64,000 bases of DNA from NCBI GenBank assembly GCA_963514095.1, contig OY741282.1, positions 19,376,102-19,440,101 of the forward strand. Direction: 5' to 3'. Numbering within the stretch: the stretch's first letter is position 1; each line of letters begins with the position of its first letter. The DNA comes from Eutrigla gurnardus (Eukaryota > Chordata > Actinopteri > Perciformes > Triglidae). Below, piece after piece: positions 44,451-54,879 of this stretch. Below the pieces are notes generated by a model. That model saw nothing but the letters and a program-made list of their open reading frames with translations, searched no databases and had not been told where the DNA came from. Both the position numbers and the translations under genes were made by a program.

Positions 44451-46215
44451 CCAACATTCCATTACAAGGAGTCCATGATGATTGATGACATAATTAAACA
44501 AGATGATTGTCTTGTTTTACAAAAAGCAAAAATAAATAATGAAAACAGATGTTTATTCATTTGATCTCAATTTCTTCTTTGATACTGAGGTGAAGGCCCT
44601 TAAGAAATCTGCAGGGATGATTTTGCTCCATATTTTGGGCTCTTACGAAAAGGGAGGAAAGCTTGGGAATCACTGAGTTAAAAAGAAAAACTGATGATTT
44701 ATTGATAATCCAAATAATCTTTAGGTTAGATAGGGTAAAGCTCAATCAATAGTTTCACAGCTTTGTTCTCACTGACGTCGGTCTCTCCAATATGACATTT
44801 TAATGTTGAATATATGTGATCATTAATACGTGTTTGTCTGTGTGTAGCTTATTTCAAGGCGAATAATGACGCTGGCCCTCTAAAGAAGAAGAAAAAATGC
44901 AAAAAGAAGCATTTTAAAGAAAAGGGCATCGCTGACATTCCTAAATCCCAACGACAGCCTGCACCCTCCCCGGTGGCACAGAAATCACCGGCGACTGCAA
45001 AACCGAATGGGGCCAAAACTCAAAGCATAAATGGATCTACAACACAAGCAGCGAAAGGTACACTGAGTGTATCCGCTACTCCGATTGTTCCTGAAGTTTT
45101 TTACAGTCATGTTTCATTTTTTACATTTGTTTCCTTTTTAAGGTGGAAATGTGGAGTTGAGCTTCTCTACCGTAGATGTACTACGCAAGAGACTTCATGA
45201 AAAGATTGAAGAGTCACGAGGACAGGTATGCAGTATTTAAAGATGACTCCTCCATTTGCTTCCAGACAAAGTCGATCAAACAAACTATTAGGTTTCAGTT
45301 CAATATTTACTTTGAAATGCTAATCCTGGCCCGAGGGAGCAATTAATGTGTTAGTCTAGTCAGGGTAGATTACAAAGTGCATGCATCTTTGTTTGTGTAC
45401 ATTGTTTGTTTCTTACATATTGACACATTGTTACACATCCATCTTCCTGTTTGCAAAAAGGAAAATGGTGTTAATAAATAACTACACATGAGTTAACACT
45501 TTTTTTTTAAAACATTTTTTATCAGGGTGCCCCAAAGAATGCAGCATCGGAGGACGTGCAGGCAAAGCGAGCAAAGAGAAAGCAGGAACGGGAGCGCAAG
45601 AAGAGGAAGAGGAAAGAGTTTCTGAAGAAGAAAGAGGTGGAAGAAAGTGCCCAAGAACAGCAGCCGGAGATAAAACAGGAAGTGGAGCGTCCTCCGGCCG
45701 CATGCAAAAGAAACGAGACCGCCATCGTCTTCAACAAGGTGGAGACGGTGGAAGAGGGCTACGTGGACAAAATCCAGAAGAAGAAGAACAAGAAGCAGGC
45801 GATGAAGGGCCAGTTAACACCGCTGACGGGGAGGAACTACAAGCAGCTGCTCGGACGCGTGGAGGCGCGGAAAGCCAAGCTGGAGCAGCTGAGGGAGACG
45901 GACGAGGGGAAGGCCCGCGAGATGGAGGAGAAGATGAAGTGGACCAACGTGCTGTACAAGGCGGAGGGCCTCAAGATCAAAGACGACGAGGTCATGCTGC
46001 GCTCCTCGCTGAAGAAGAAGGAGAAGAGGCGCGACCAGAGGAAGGAGCAGTGGAGCACGCGCAGCGAGAGCATCGTGGAGAAGATGCAGCATCGGCAGGA
46101 CAAGAGACGGAAGAACCTCGACAAACGCAAGAGTGCCAAGACGGAGAAGAAGAAGGACAGGGCACGCAAGAGGGGCAGGGTGCTGCCAGAGGACTTGAAA
46201 AAAGCAGCAGTTTAG
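44037..46215 (+). CDS. surf6: Nucleolar protein SURF6
   Basis: A nucleolar RNA-binding protein involved in ribosome biogenesis. Four exons join in frame: 44037-44127, 44848-45057, 45143-45225 and 45526-46215, giving 357 aa against 361 in human. It begins MDLASRDSYIQKLASTVFSQ. A lysine block (KKKKKCKKKHFKEK) follows, then a Ser/Pro/Ala linker, and the conserved VDVLRKRLHEKIEESRGQ. The last exon is strongly basic: it contains KRAKRKQERERKKRKRKEFL, the family core TPLTGRNYKQLLGRVEARKA, then MKWTNVLYKAEGLKIKDDE, and ends ARKRGRVLPEDLKKAAV. Other frames through this GC-rich exon are shadows. AATAAA lies at 46321-46326. Confidence 0.95.
44374..44449. repeat. (TA)n microsatellite in surf6 intron 1
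   Basis: About 75 bases of nearly pure TA dinucleotides with one small interruption at the left end. Confidence 0.95.
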
Positions 46216-46596
46216 AGGAAGTGTGTGCTCTGTGACAACAAACCACAGGCAATGTGTTCATAAGTAAATCCGGCTCTCTTTATGATTGATGCTCTGAAAG
46301 GAGTCATGTTTATTTGAGTCAATAAAACCTGATCCCTCATTATGATGAACATGATTGACAGCCCTTCTTCTCACTGGAGTCCTTCCAGGTTCTTTACCCA
46401 CGCGTTGGACAGTTCTTCACCCAATTTGAGTAGTTTCAGCAATCTCCTTAATTGTTTTCTAGGCCAATAATTTATTCCATTAAATAATAATAATAAAGAA
46501 CTTACATGGAACATAACCAATACAAGATATTAAAGAGGGCTTCAATGTGAAATTCACCCTCAGAATGTCCTGAATCCCAAGTGATCTAGTTACTGC

Positions 46597-47650
46597 GGCG
46601 CCTATGGCAAGCCGTTTTAACATTTAATCGAACCGCACTGCTATCTGTAATTATATTTTAGATATCCATAATAGCATTTCTGACTGGGAGAAATGGTAAT
46701 TAAAGATATCCACAATACATTCTTACTAGTAAAAATTATATTTTAAGATATCTACAACTTTGATTGTACTAGTCAAAACTAAATTTAAGATATCTAAAAA
46801 TCCTTAAAAAGTATAAGTGGCCGTTTTATCATTTAATAGCTAGACTGGATATGTATTGCAGATATCTGTAATTCAATTCTTCCTAGTCAAAAAGAACATT
46901 TCAGATATCCACAATGACATTCTTCCTAGGACAAATGACGTCACTTTTGCCATTCATGTGTATTGGGCTTTCAATTTCAGATACCGGTATCCACAATTAC
47001 ATTCTGGATATCTAGAATGAACATTCTGGATATCTGCAATTGAATTCTTACTAGGAGAAACTCCCATTTCAGATATCTGCAATCCAATTGTTACTAGTCA
47101 TAATTTAAATTTTTTTTTAATGGCGTCCTGTCTACCTGTCAACAGATATCAACAATACATTTTGTGGATATCTGCAATTGTATTGTTCCTAGTCACAATT
47201 CTAATTGTAGATATCTGAAACTACATTTCTACTAGTCATAATATGAATTGTGGATATCCATAACGAGATTTCTACTAGTCAGAATGTATTTTTGGATATT
47301 CAAAATTACATTCTGGATATCTGGAATAGTTTTTCATTTTGGATATCTGAAATGAAAATTATGACTAGTAACAATTGGATTGAAGATATCTGAAATGGGA
47401 GTTTTTCCTAGTAAGAATTCAATTGCAGATATCCAGAATGTTCATTCTAGATATCCAGAATGTAATTGTGGATATCTGAAATTGAAAGCCCAATACACAT
47501 GAATGGCAAAAGTGACGTAATTTGTCCTAGGAAGAACGTCATTGTGGATATCTGAAATGTTCTTTATGACTAGGAAGAATTGAATTACAGATATCTGCTA
47601 TACATATCCAGTCTAGCTATTAAATGTTAAAACGGCTTGCCATAGGCGCC
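46597..47650. mobile_element. Long foldback (palindromic) element, copy 1
   Basis: The outer ends are exact inverted repeats of about 32 bases: GGCGCCTATGGCAAGCCGTT at 46597 and its complement ending at 47650. The interior is itself a near-perfect palindrome with arms of a few hundred bases centred near 47300. It is built from recurring AGATATC(C/T), CTAG(T/G) and AATTG modules about every 35 bases. It is non-coding. The left arm has an extra block (about 46630-46850) that the right arm lacks, so this copy looks internally rearranged. Family unknown to me; it is of the MITE/foldback type. Confidence 0.75.
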
Positions 47651-47788
47651 AGGTAGATGGCGTGAAGAGACGCCTACGTGTGCATGACGTCAGAGCGAGT
47701 CAACAATCGCACGCGAATATAACCGCCGTTCGTCGTGCGGATCGCTGCAGCAGAACCGACTCGTCTCTAAACAAGCAGCGGTCACAAA
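47651..47788 (+). promoter_or_regulatory. kyat1: Promoter and non-coding exon 1 of kyat1 copy 1 (putative)
   Basis: A short GC-richer island between two foldback elements contains a consensus CRE (TGACGTCA) near 47684, and ends in a leader followed by a donor, CACAAA|GTAAGT, at 47789. A partly similar leader with donor lies upstream of kyat1 copy 2. Exon 1 is inferred because the first coding exon has an acceptor 6 bases before its ATG. Confidence 0.5.
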
Positions 47789-48302
47789 GTAAGTTTGACT
47801 TGTTTTACTTCAAAATATAATACATCAAAACAAAATTCACAAATCAATTCAAGAAACAAATGCAGCCATAATATGTACTTTAAATTGGAGATACTGTAAA
47901 TGTCTAATTGGTAAATAACCGAAGGGGTGATGAATTCAAATGATTAAAAACACATTATTTAGTCATTAGGTTTGTGTCACTGGACTTCTGTGAGTCTGCG
48001 GCAGCAGCTTTACACGCTTAAATAAGTAGAGAGCTTAAAGCAGAAATACTATAATGAATAAAACGACGAACGCAACAAAAATGCTCTTCGGAAATATGCA
48101 TGTATTGTAGTTATGACACTGTAAAAAAAAAAAAAAAACTAAGGCTAAGACTCTAAACTTTTCTAGGGCTTCTATTCAATTAATCTTTATCTTCATGTAG
48201 CCCTGTGACCCTTATTTTCATTCATATAATGCGTCACCTCCGTGCCGCTGCAAGGTTAGCGACAGCGAGAAGCGGCCTTCTTGGCATCCGAGCAGGATAA
48301 CT

Positions 48303-49259
48303 ACATTTAATAGCTAGACTAGATATTTATTGCAGATATCTGTAATTAAATTCTTCCTAGTCAAAAAGAACATCACAGATATCCACAATGGCATTCTTCC
48401 TAGGACAAATGACGTCACTTTTGCCATTCATGTGTATTGGGCTTTCAATTTCAGATATCCACAATTACATTCTGGATATCTAGAATGAACATTCTGGATA
48501 TCTTCAATCCAATTGTTACTAGTCATAATTTTCATTTCAGATATCCAAAATGAAAAACTATTCCAGATATCCAGAATGTAATTTTGAATATCCAAAAATA
48601 CACTGTGACTAGTACAAATGTCATTATGGATATCCACAATTCGTATTATGACTAGTAGAAATGTAATTTCAGATATCTACAATTAGAATTGTGACTAGGA
48701 ACAATACCATTTCAGATATCCACAAAATGTATTGTTGATATCTGTTGACAGGTAGACAGGACGCCATTTAAAAAAAAATTAAATTATGACTAGTAACAAG
48801 TGGATTGAAGATATCTGAAATGGGAGTTTTTCCTAGTAAGAATTAAATTGCAGATATCCAGATTGTTCATTCTAGATATCCAGAATGTAATTCTGGATAT
48901 CTGAAATTGAAAGCCCAATACACATGAATGGCAAAAGTGACGTCATTTGTCCTAGGAAGAATGCCATTGTGGATGTGACTAGGAATAATTGAATTACAGA
49001 TATCTGCAATAAATATCCAGTCTACCTATTAAATGATAAAACGGCCACTTATACTTTTTAAGGATTTTTAGATATCTTAAATTTAGTTTTGACTAGTACA
49101 ATCAAAGTTGTAGATATCTTAAAATATCATTTTTACTAGTAAGAATGTATTGTGGATATCTTTAATTACCATTTCTCCTAGGAGAAATGCTATTATGGAT
49201 ATCTAAAATATAATTACAGATAGGAGTGTGGTTCGATTAAATGTTAAAACGGCTTGCCA
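48303..49259. mobile_element. Long foldback (palindromic) element, copy 2
   Basis: It has the same modules as the element at 46597-47650, such as GGATATCTGAAATTGAAAGC and AAAAGTGACGTCATTTGTCC, again arranged as a long inverted repeat. Its right arm is full length and ends TTAAAACGGCTTGCCATAG, the complement of the left end of copy 1. Its left end lacks the outermost block. Together the two copies form a 2.66-kb outer inverted repeat around kyat1 exon 1. Confidence 0.72.
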
Positions 49260-49540
49260 TAGTAACGCTAAGAGCAAAATAACACTCCTAACTTCTAAGA
49301 CTTGGCAGAGAGTCGTTGTGTGGGTGATGTGTGTGAACTCTGAGAAGCTGCCAGATGTAAATACATGCCTTTAAGACGAACTCAGGCCCCGTCCCATTGT
49401 TTAGCAATGAATATTTACTAGCTACATGGGACTGGGGTTACATTTATTTGTCTTACCAAACAGAGCTTTACAGTATATATTCGGGGGGCAGGAAGTGCGA
49501 CATGACGTCCTCACTTAATGTGTTTTTATTTCAGACAAAC

Positions 49541-52500
49541 ATGTCGCGACATCTTCATTCTAACGGTGCTGCCTGTGACGCCAAGAACGTTTGGTAAGTG
49601 ATCGTATTTGACTCCAGTAGACCTACTGCATGCTTCCTTTTCCTGCCCTTCGATGCAGCATCAGGGCTGTGTTATAACCAGTAATTACATCAAGGTTACA
49701 GCGTTGTGTGACGTCAGATACTGTATTAACACGAGAGCCGTATTCACGAGGGTTCCTAAAGTATTTTCTCGAGCTGCGAAAATGGGATGGATGTCTCACA
49801 CCTGACTCTCTGTTATTTTAAATATGATTCTGATATTTTAGATTTGATGTAATGGTTGACATGATGTGACCATAGAAGGGCTTGATTAATGATCTCACAC
49901 ATTCTGATCCTTTAATTTGACCATTTGGGGTATTTGCTGTGTCTGATGTGTTTCCCACCAACAGGGTTGAATTCACACAGCTGGCAGCCCAGTACAAAGC
50001 AGTGAATCTTGGACAAGGCTTTCCTGACTTCTCCCCTCCTGAATTCGTCCTGGAGGCCTTTTGTCAAGCCGTGAGCGGAGGACCTCAGATGCACCAGTAC
50101 ACCAGATCTGTCGTACGTTTAAACCTGATAATAACCGCTCCCAGTGTGGGCTGTTCTGTCACTTCAGACGGTCCCAGGGGAAGCACTCCTTCTACTTTCA
50201 AATAGCTGCAGGACAAACAGTCATCTTATGTTTACTTCTTTAATTTCAACACCTATTTTTTTTTTTTTTACAAGTAATGCAAATAGCTGCAGGACAAACA
50301 GTCGCCTTATGTTTTGACATTCCTTTCCTCAGGGCCATCCTCGTCTTGTAAAGATTCTGGCTAAGTTCTTCGGCAGGATCGTGGGACGTGACATCGATCC
50401 TCTCGACGACGTCCTGGTCACCGTCGGAGCTTATCACGCTCTCTTCTGTGCGTTTCAAGCTCTGATCCACGAAGGGGACGAGGTACGAAAATAAACCCAG
50501 ATGAGGTCAAGTCAGATGAAAAAAATTCAAAATCAAAATTGTTTGATTGTTGTGTGTGCGGTTTATTAAAATGACTCATTTTGTGTTACATTTGAAACAG
50601 AAATGACAGAAATGTTTCTTCCAGGTCATAATTATTGAACCGTTCTTTGACTGCTACCAGCGGATAGTCAAGATGACCGGAGGAAAGGCGGTTTATGTGC
50701 CTCTGAGGCCGGTGAGTACTTTCACATTTTCAATAAAAAGACAACATTTAAAGAGCACCTGTGCGTGTACCAACCTTTTTATTTCTTTCCTTGATTAGAA
50801 GATGGAGGGAAGCACCGCCTCGTCGAGTGGAGACTGGGTTCTTTGTACCGAGGAGCTGGCCAGTAAATTCACTCCACGCACGAAAGCCATCGTTATAAAC
50901 AATCCCAACAACCCGCTGGGAAAGGTCAGAGGTTCACCGGCGTAGCGTCACCGGCCGGAAATCCTTACTCGTACATCAACACAGACGTTTCATGTCCGTT
51001 GCAGGTTTTCAAGACCGAAGAGCTCCAAACCATCGCCGACCTGTGTATCAAACATGACGTGCTGTGCATCAGCGACGAGGTCTACGAGTGGCTGACGTAC
51101 GACGGGAACAAGCACGTCAAGATCGGTGAGATACAGTCGGGACCTCCAACTCAAAACCCTCCTGAAAGCCTCTCCACACCTGGACTGTCAAACCCCGAAA
51201 TGTTTGATTTCTTGTGTCTTTTCTACTCATGCGTCTGATTATTTTATTTTTGTATTTGTGCAGCATCTAAAGTTTCTTTGAGTTCCCCAAAAAAGTCGTA
51301 TGAATGATTATAATTATGTTATGGTGTTGACAGCCAGCCTTCCTGGCATGTGGGAACGAACCGTCACCATTGGCAGCGCCGGAAAGACCTTCAGTGCTAC
51401 CGGTTGGAAGGTAATGCACAGATAGCCTGAGGATTTGAAGCCGTCTGTGTTTCTTTATGATTTATGATTTTTATGTTGTTTTCTTTTCAGGTCGGCTGGG
51501 CCGTCGGCTCAGAGCGAATGATTAAACTCATGAAAACCAGCCATCACTGCAGTGTTTACCATAATCCTACAGCCTCACAGGTAAACACATACAACCCTCA
51601 GCGTATCAGAGAACATTTGGAAGAGGCCCAACATGTAAGAATATCTTGACACCAAAGCTTATGAAAACACCAAACGGCTACTCATCGTAACGTTTATTTT
51701 CAAACGTGTTTTTCCTACCTTTAATAAATCTTCTGGTATATCAAATCCACTTTGTGTCACAGTTGTTATTTCAGCCTAAACTCATCTTGTATCCCATTTT
51801 GGTCTTTCCATCCATTCCTGCCTTCCACAGGAAGCAGTAGCTCGAGCGTTTGAGAGAGAATTTGAGCTGTTTGGGACTCCGGAGAGCTACTTCCAGCAGC
51901 TGCCCGCCATGTTGCAGCAGAAGAGGAAGAAGCTGGCCTTGTGTCTAGAGACTGTGGGTTTGCAGCCCATCATGCCGGAGGGAGGTTATTTCATGATCGT
52001 AGACATCTCCTCTGTCAGTGAGTGAAGAGCCAACATCTGCATCCATCATCGCTTGAAATTAAATGGAAAACGTTCCAGTTTATTCTTTGATTATTGTTCA
52101 CCTCGGCTTTCTGTTTTGATAGAAGAGGACTTCAATGATCGGAGCACGGAGGATGAACCCAAGGACTTCAAGTTTGTTAGGTGGCTAACTAAAGAGAAGG
52201 TGAATGTGAATTGTTCAATTAATACTTAATACTACAAACATTTTTTTTAAAACAATAGAACAAGTGTTGTGGTTTCTTTTTACGTAAATAAAGACGGTTA
52301 ATTTCACTGTACGGTGATGCATTTAGAATATTGTGCTTCTGATTTTTTACTTATTGCTACGTCATTTATTTCTCTGCAGGGTTTGGCAACAATTCCAGTC
52401 TCTGTATTCTACGGCCCAGAGCACATCACGGAGTTTGACAAATACGTCAGATTCTGTTTCGTCAAGGTACATTTGACCTAATTAACCCAAATCAAGTTGT

Positions 52501-52611
52501 CCTCTTGTCCTTGCTCCTTTGAGTCACACTCTCTCTCTGTTTGTCCAACAGGAGGACGCCACCCTGAATGCAGCAGAGGACATCTTGAGAAAGTGGAGTC
52601 CGGGACAGTAA
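49541..52611 (+). CDS. kyat1: Kynurenine aminotransferase 1 / glutamine transaminase K, copy 1
   Basis: A PLP-dependent aminotransferase and cysteine S-conjugate beta-lyase. Twelve coding exons join in frame: 49541-49593, 49965-50112, 50333-50482, 50625-50711, 50799-50924, 51005-51125, 51334-51410, 51491-51580, 51831-52017, 52123-52199, 52380-52466 and 52552-52611. They give 420 aa (human 422). Fold-type I landmarks are all present: Trp18, NLGQGFPDF, Asn184 in NPNNPLGK, Asp212 and Tyr215 in SDEVYEW, the Schiff-base Lys246 in GSAGKTFSATGWKVGW, and the carboxylate-binding Arg396 in VRFCFVK. The segment after VGSERMIK reads LMKTSHHCSVYHNPT, which departs from the family's HQNSVFHCPT pattern in the substrate pocket. 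The splice after exon 3 leaves SVGHPRL where the family has an aromatic residue before GYP/GHP. KYAT3 is a less likely alternative. Confidence 0.93.
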
Positions 52612-52735
52612 CATCCCCCACGATGAGAAGCATCACCGTCCATCCAATTTGACCATTACCTACTCTGCGAAATGACACATTCATGTTTGTGTGTTTTTGT
52701 TATGGCTACATGTGATGTACCTGAAGACAATTCAA

Positions 52736-52771
<36 letters not shown>
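52736..52771. repeat. (ATT)n microsatellite after kyat1 copy 1
   Basis: About 36 bases of TTA/ATT trinucleotides lie in the 3' UTR region of the first kyat1 gene. The gene's probable AATAAA is near 52887. The following 52.9-53.4 kb shows no coding exon. Confidence 0.9.
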
Positions 52772-52774
<3 letters not shown>

Positions 52775-53440
52775 GTATATATCGGGAATTCTAAAAGACA
52801 TATATTTGTTATTTAATAACTAAATCCTGTTGTTCAAGTCTGTCACTTTCAACTTTAGATATTTGTCCTGAATCAAACTAAGTTTAATAAAACTTTTAAC
52901 AAATCCACACGTTGTCTGTTTCAGTGGTTCTGTTCTGTGTCGTCATACTTCGTAAAGTGTATATTATAAATGTCATTCCAACTGCATGAGTACATTTCCA
53001 AAGACCAATCCCACATCAAAATGACATTTAACCAGAAACGATCCACTGACTTATTTACTTGAGTTTGATAGCAGTAAAAGCAGAATTCTTACTTTGAATT
53101 CAGAATGACAACCAAAAATTAAAATGTGGCCCTAATCCTCTTCCGTACGCGAGGTAGTCTGCTATCAACCATAAGTTAAATCAGTCACTTAGTGAATCCT
53201 TAGAATTTCTTAATTTGAGAGGGGGTGTAATGTCATTTTTCAATATTATTTATTAATCTTTTCTTTATTGTTTTTGAGTTATTAAATATATTTGCCATTT
53301 ACTCATTCATTTCATGTTTTTAATTATTTATGAATTAATGTATTATTATTTTTTGACGGACTTATTGGGTGAATGTGAAATGCACTATCGCGTTCACCGG
53401 AACATTGCTCTTATTTTGAAGTCAGTTGTTGTTTGCGAGG

Positions 53441-53632
53441 TCCCGCCTTTCTGTTTCCGGTACATGGGACCTCTGGTGCATGTATTCCTATGGCGAGATC
53501 GAATTTTTTTTTTTTTGCATGAAAAATTATCTTTAAAAAACACAAACAACATACGTGGAATTCATGGCACAACTCAAACGGGACCAGAAAAATAATTTCA
53601 ATCTAGCCATGTACCGGAAATAGAAAGGCGGG
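53441..53632. mobile_element. Small MITE with about 26-bp inverted ends
   Basis: The left end, TCCCGCCTTTCTGTTTCCGG followed by TACATGG, mirrors the right end, CCATGTACCGGAAATAGAAA followed by GGCGGG, with one mismatch. The interior is AT-rich and non-coding. It sits just upstream of the second kyat1 promoter. Confidence 0.65.
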
Positions 53633-53640
53633 GCTTCACT

Positions 53641-53822
53641 CCTATAGGCGCGTACAGCAAAACAAAGCGGAGGCCGGTCTTCTCTATGGCTGTAAAAGGT
53701 GCGGTTTATTCCATAAATCTAACCGGCATGCATTGTGCACATCGCCGGAGGTCGAATCTGCGCAGACCCGACTCCCCTCGAACCGGAACTGCTCGAAGGA
53801 GACGCAGCGATAAGGCTTGCAA
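53641..53822 (+). promoter_or_regulatory. Promoter and non-coding exon 1 of kyat1 copy 2 (putative)
   Basis: A GC-richer stretch with GCATGCATTGTGCACATCG and a leader ends in a donor, TTGCAA|GTAAGC, at 53823. Weak similarity to the copy 1 leader (both contain CCGACTC and end in a GTAAG donor) supports an equivalent exon. No TATA box is evident. Confidence 0.45.
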
Positions 53823-54104
53823 GTAAGCGACTTTAATTCAAAACAAATAACCGCAGAGGGAAACAACGCGTGTGGAAACACTTGTCATATATATATGCAT
53901 ATATATATATATATATATGATGACTTTTTGTCGTATACATGATGGGAATAATGAACAAGCTTGTCACTCATTTGAGAATCCCTCAGGTCTCAGCCAGAAG
54001 CTTCTATAAAGTGGGTAATGACGTTGGAGCTGCTCAAAGTGCACCGTGACGTGACGTGACGTGACGTGACGTGCTCACGAAATGTGCTTTTATTTCAGAC
54101 AATC

Positions 54105-54832
54105 ATGACGCGCCGTCTCGATGCACGCAGGACCGACAGCATCGACAAGAACGTTTGGTGAGTCATGCGTGTACATTTAATAACGTGTACATTTAATAAC
54201 ATGTGCATTTAATAACGTGTACATTTAATAACATGTACATTTAATAACATGTACATTTAATAACGTGTACATTTAATAACATGTACATTTAATAACATGT
54301 ACATTTAATAACGTGTACATTTAATAACATGTACATTTCATAACATGTACATTTAATAACATGTACATTTAATAACGTGTACATTTCATAACATGTACAT
54401 TTAATAACATGTGCATTTAATAACATGCACATTTAATAACATGTGCATTTAATAACATGTGCATTTAATAACATGTTCATTTAATAACATGTGCATTTAA
54501 TAACATGTACATTTAATAACATGTACATTTAATAACATGTGCATTCGTTGCTGTTACTTCGGCATTCGGTCTGTTCTATAACAAGTAATCCGATTAAATC
54601 AGTGTTGTGTGGATATCACGTGGATACACTTGAACGTCAGATAAATGGTAGATTGAGCACAGAATAAATCAATCACGTCACACTTTTTTTTTTTTTCACT
54701 GTTCAATTTGCACTTTAATCTACTGCGATTTTTTTTTTACAGATTGTGTTCTTTATCTTTAGTTACTGTGTTGTCACTGTGTGTAATGCTGCTGCTTACA
54801 CTCTAATTTCCAAGCTTGGGATCAATAAAGTA

Positions 54833-54879
<47 letters not shown>

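Noticed and set aside
45702..46235. Plus-strand 177-codon frame in surf6 exon 4
   Set aside because: It is an alternative frame of a GC-rich, Lys/Glu-coding exon; the surf6 frame matches the family.
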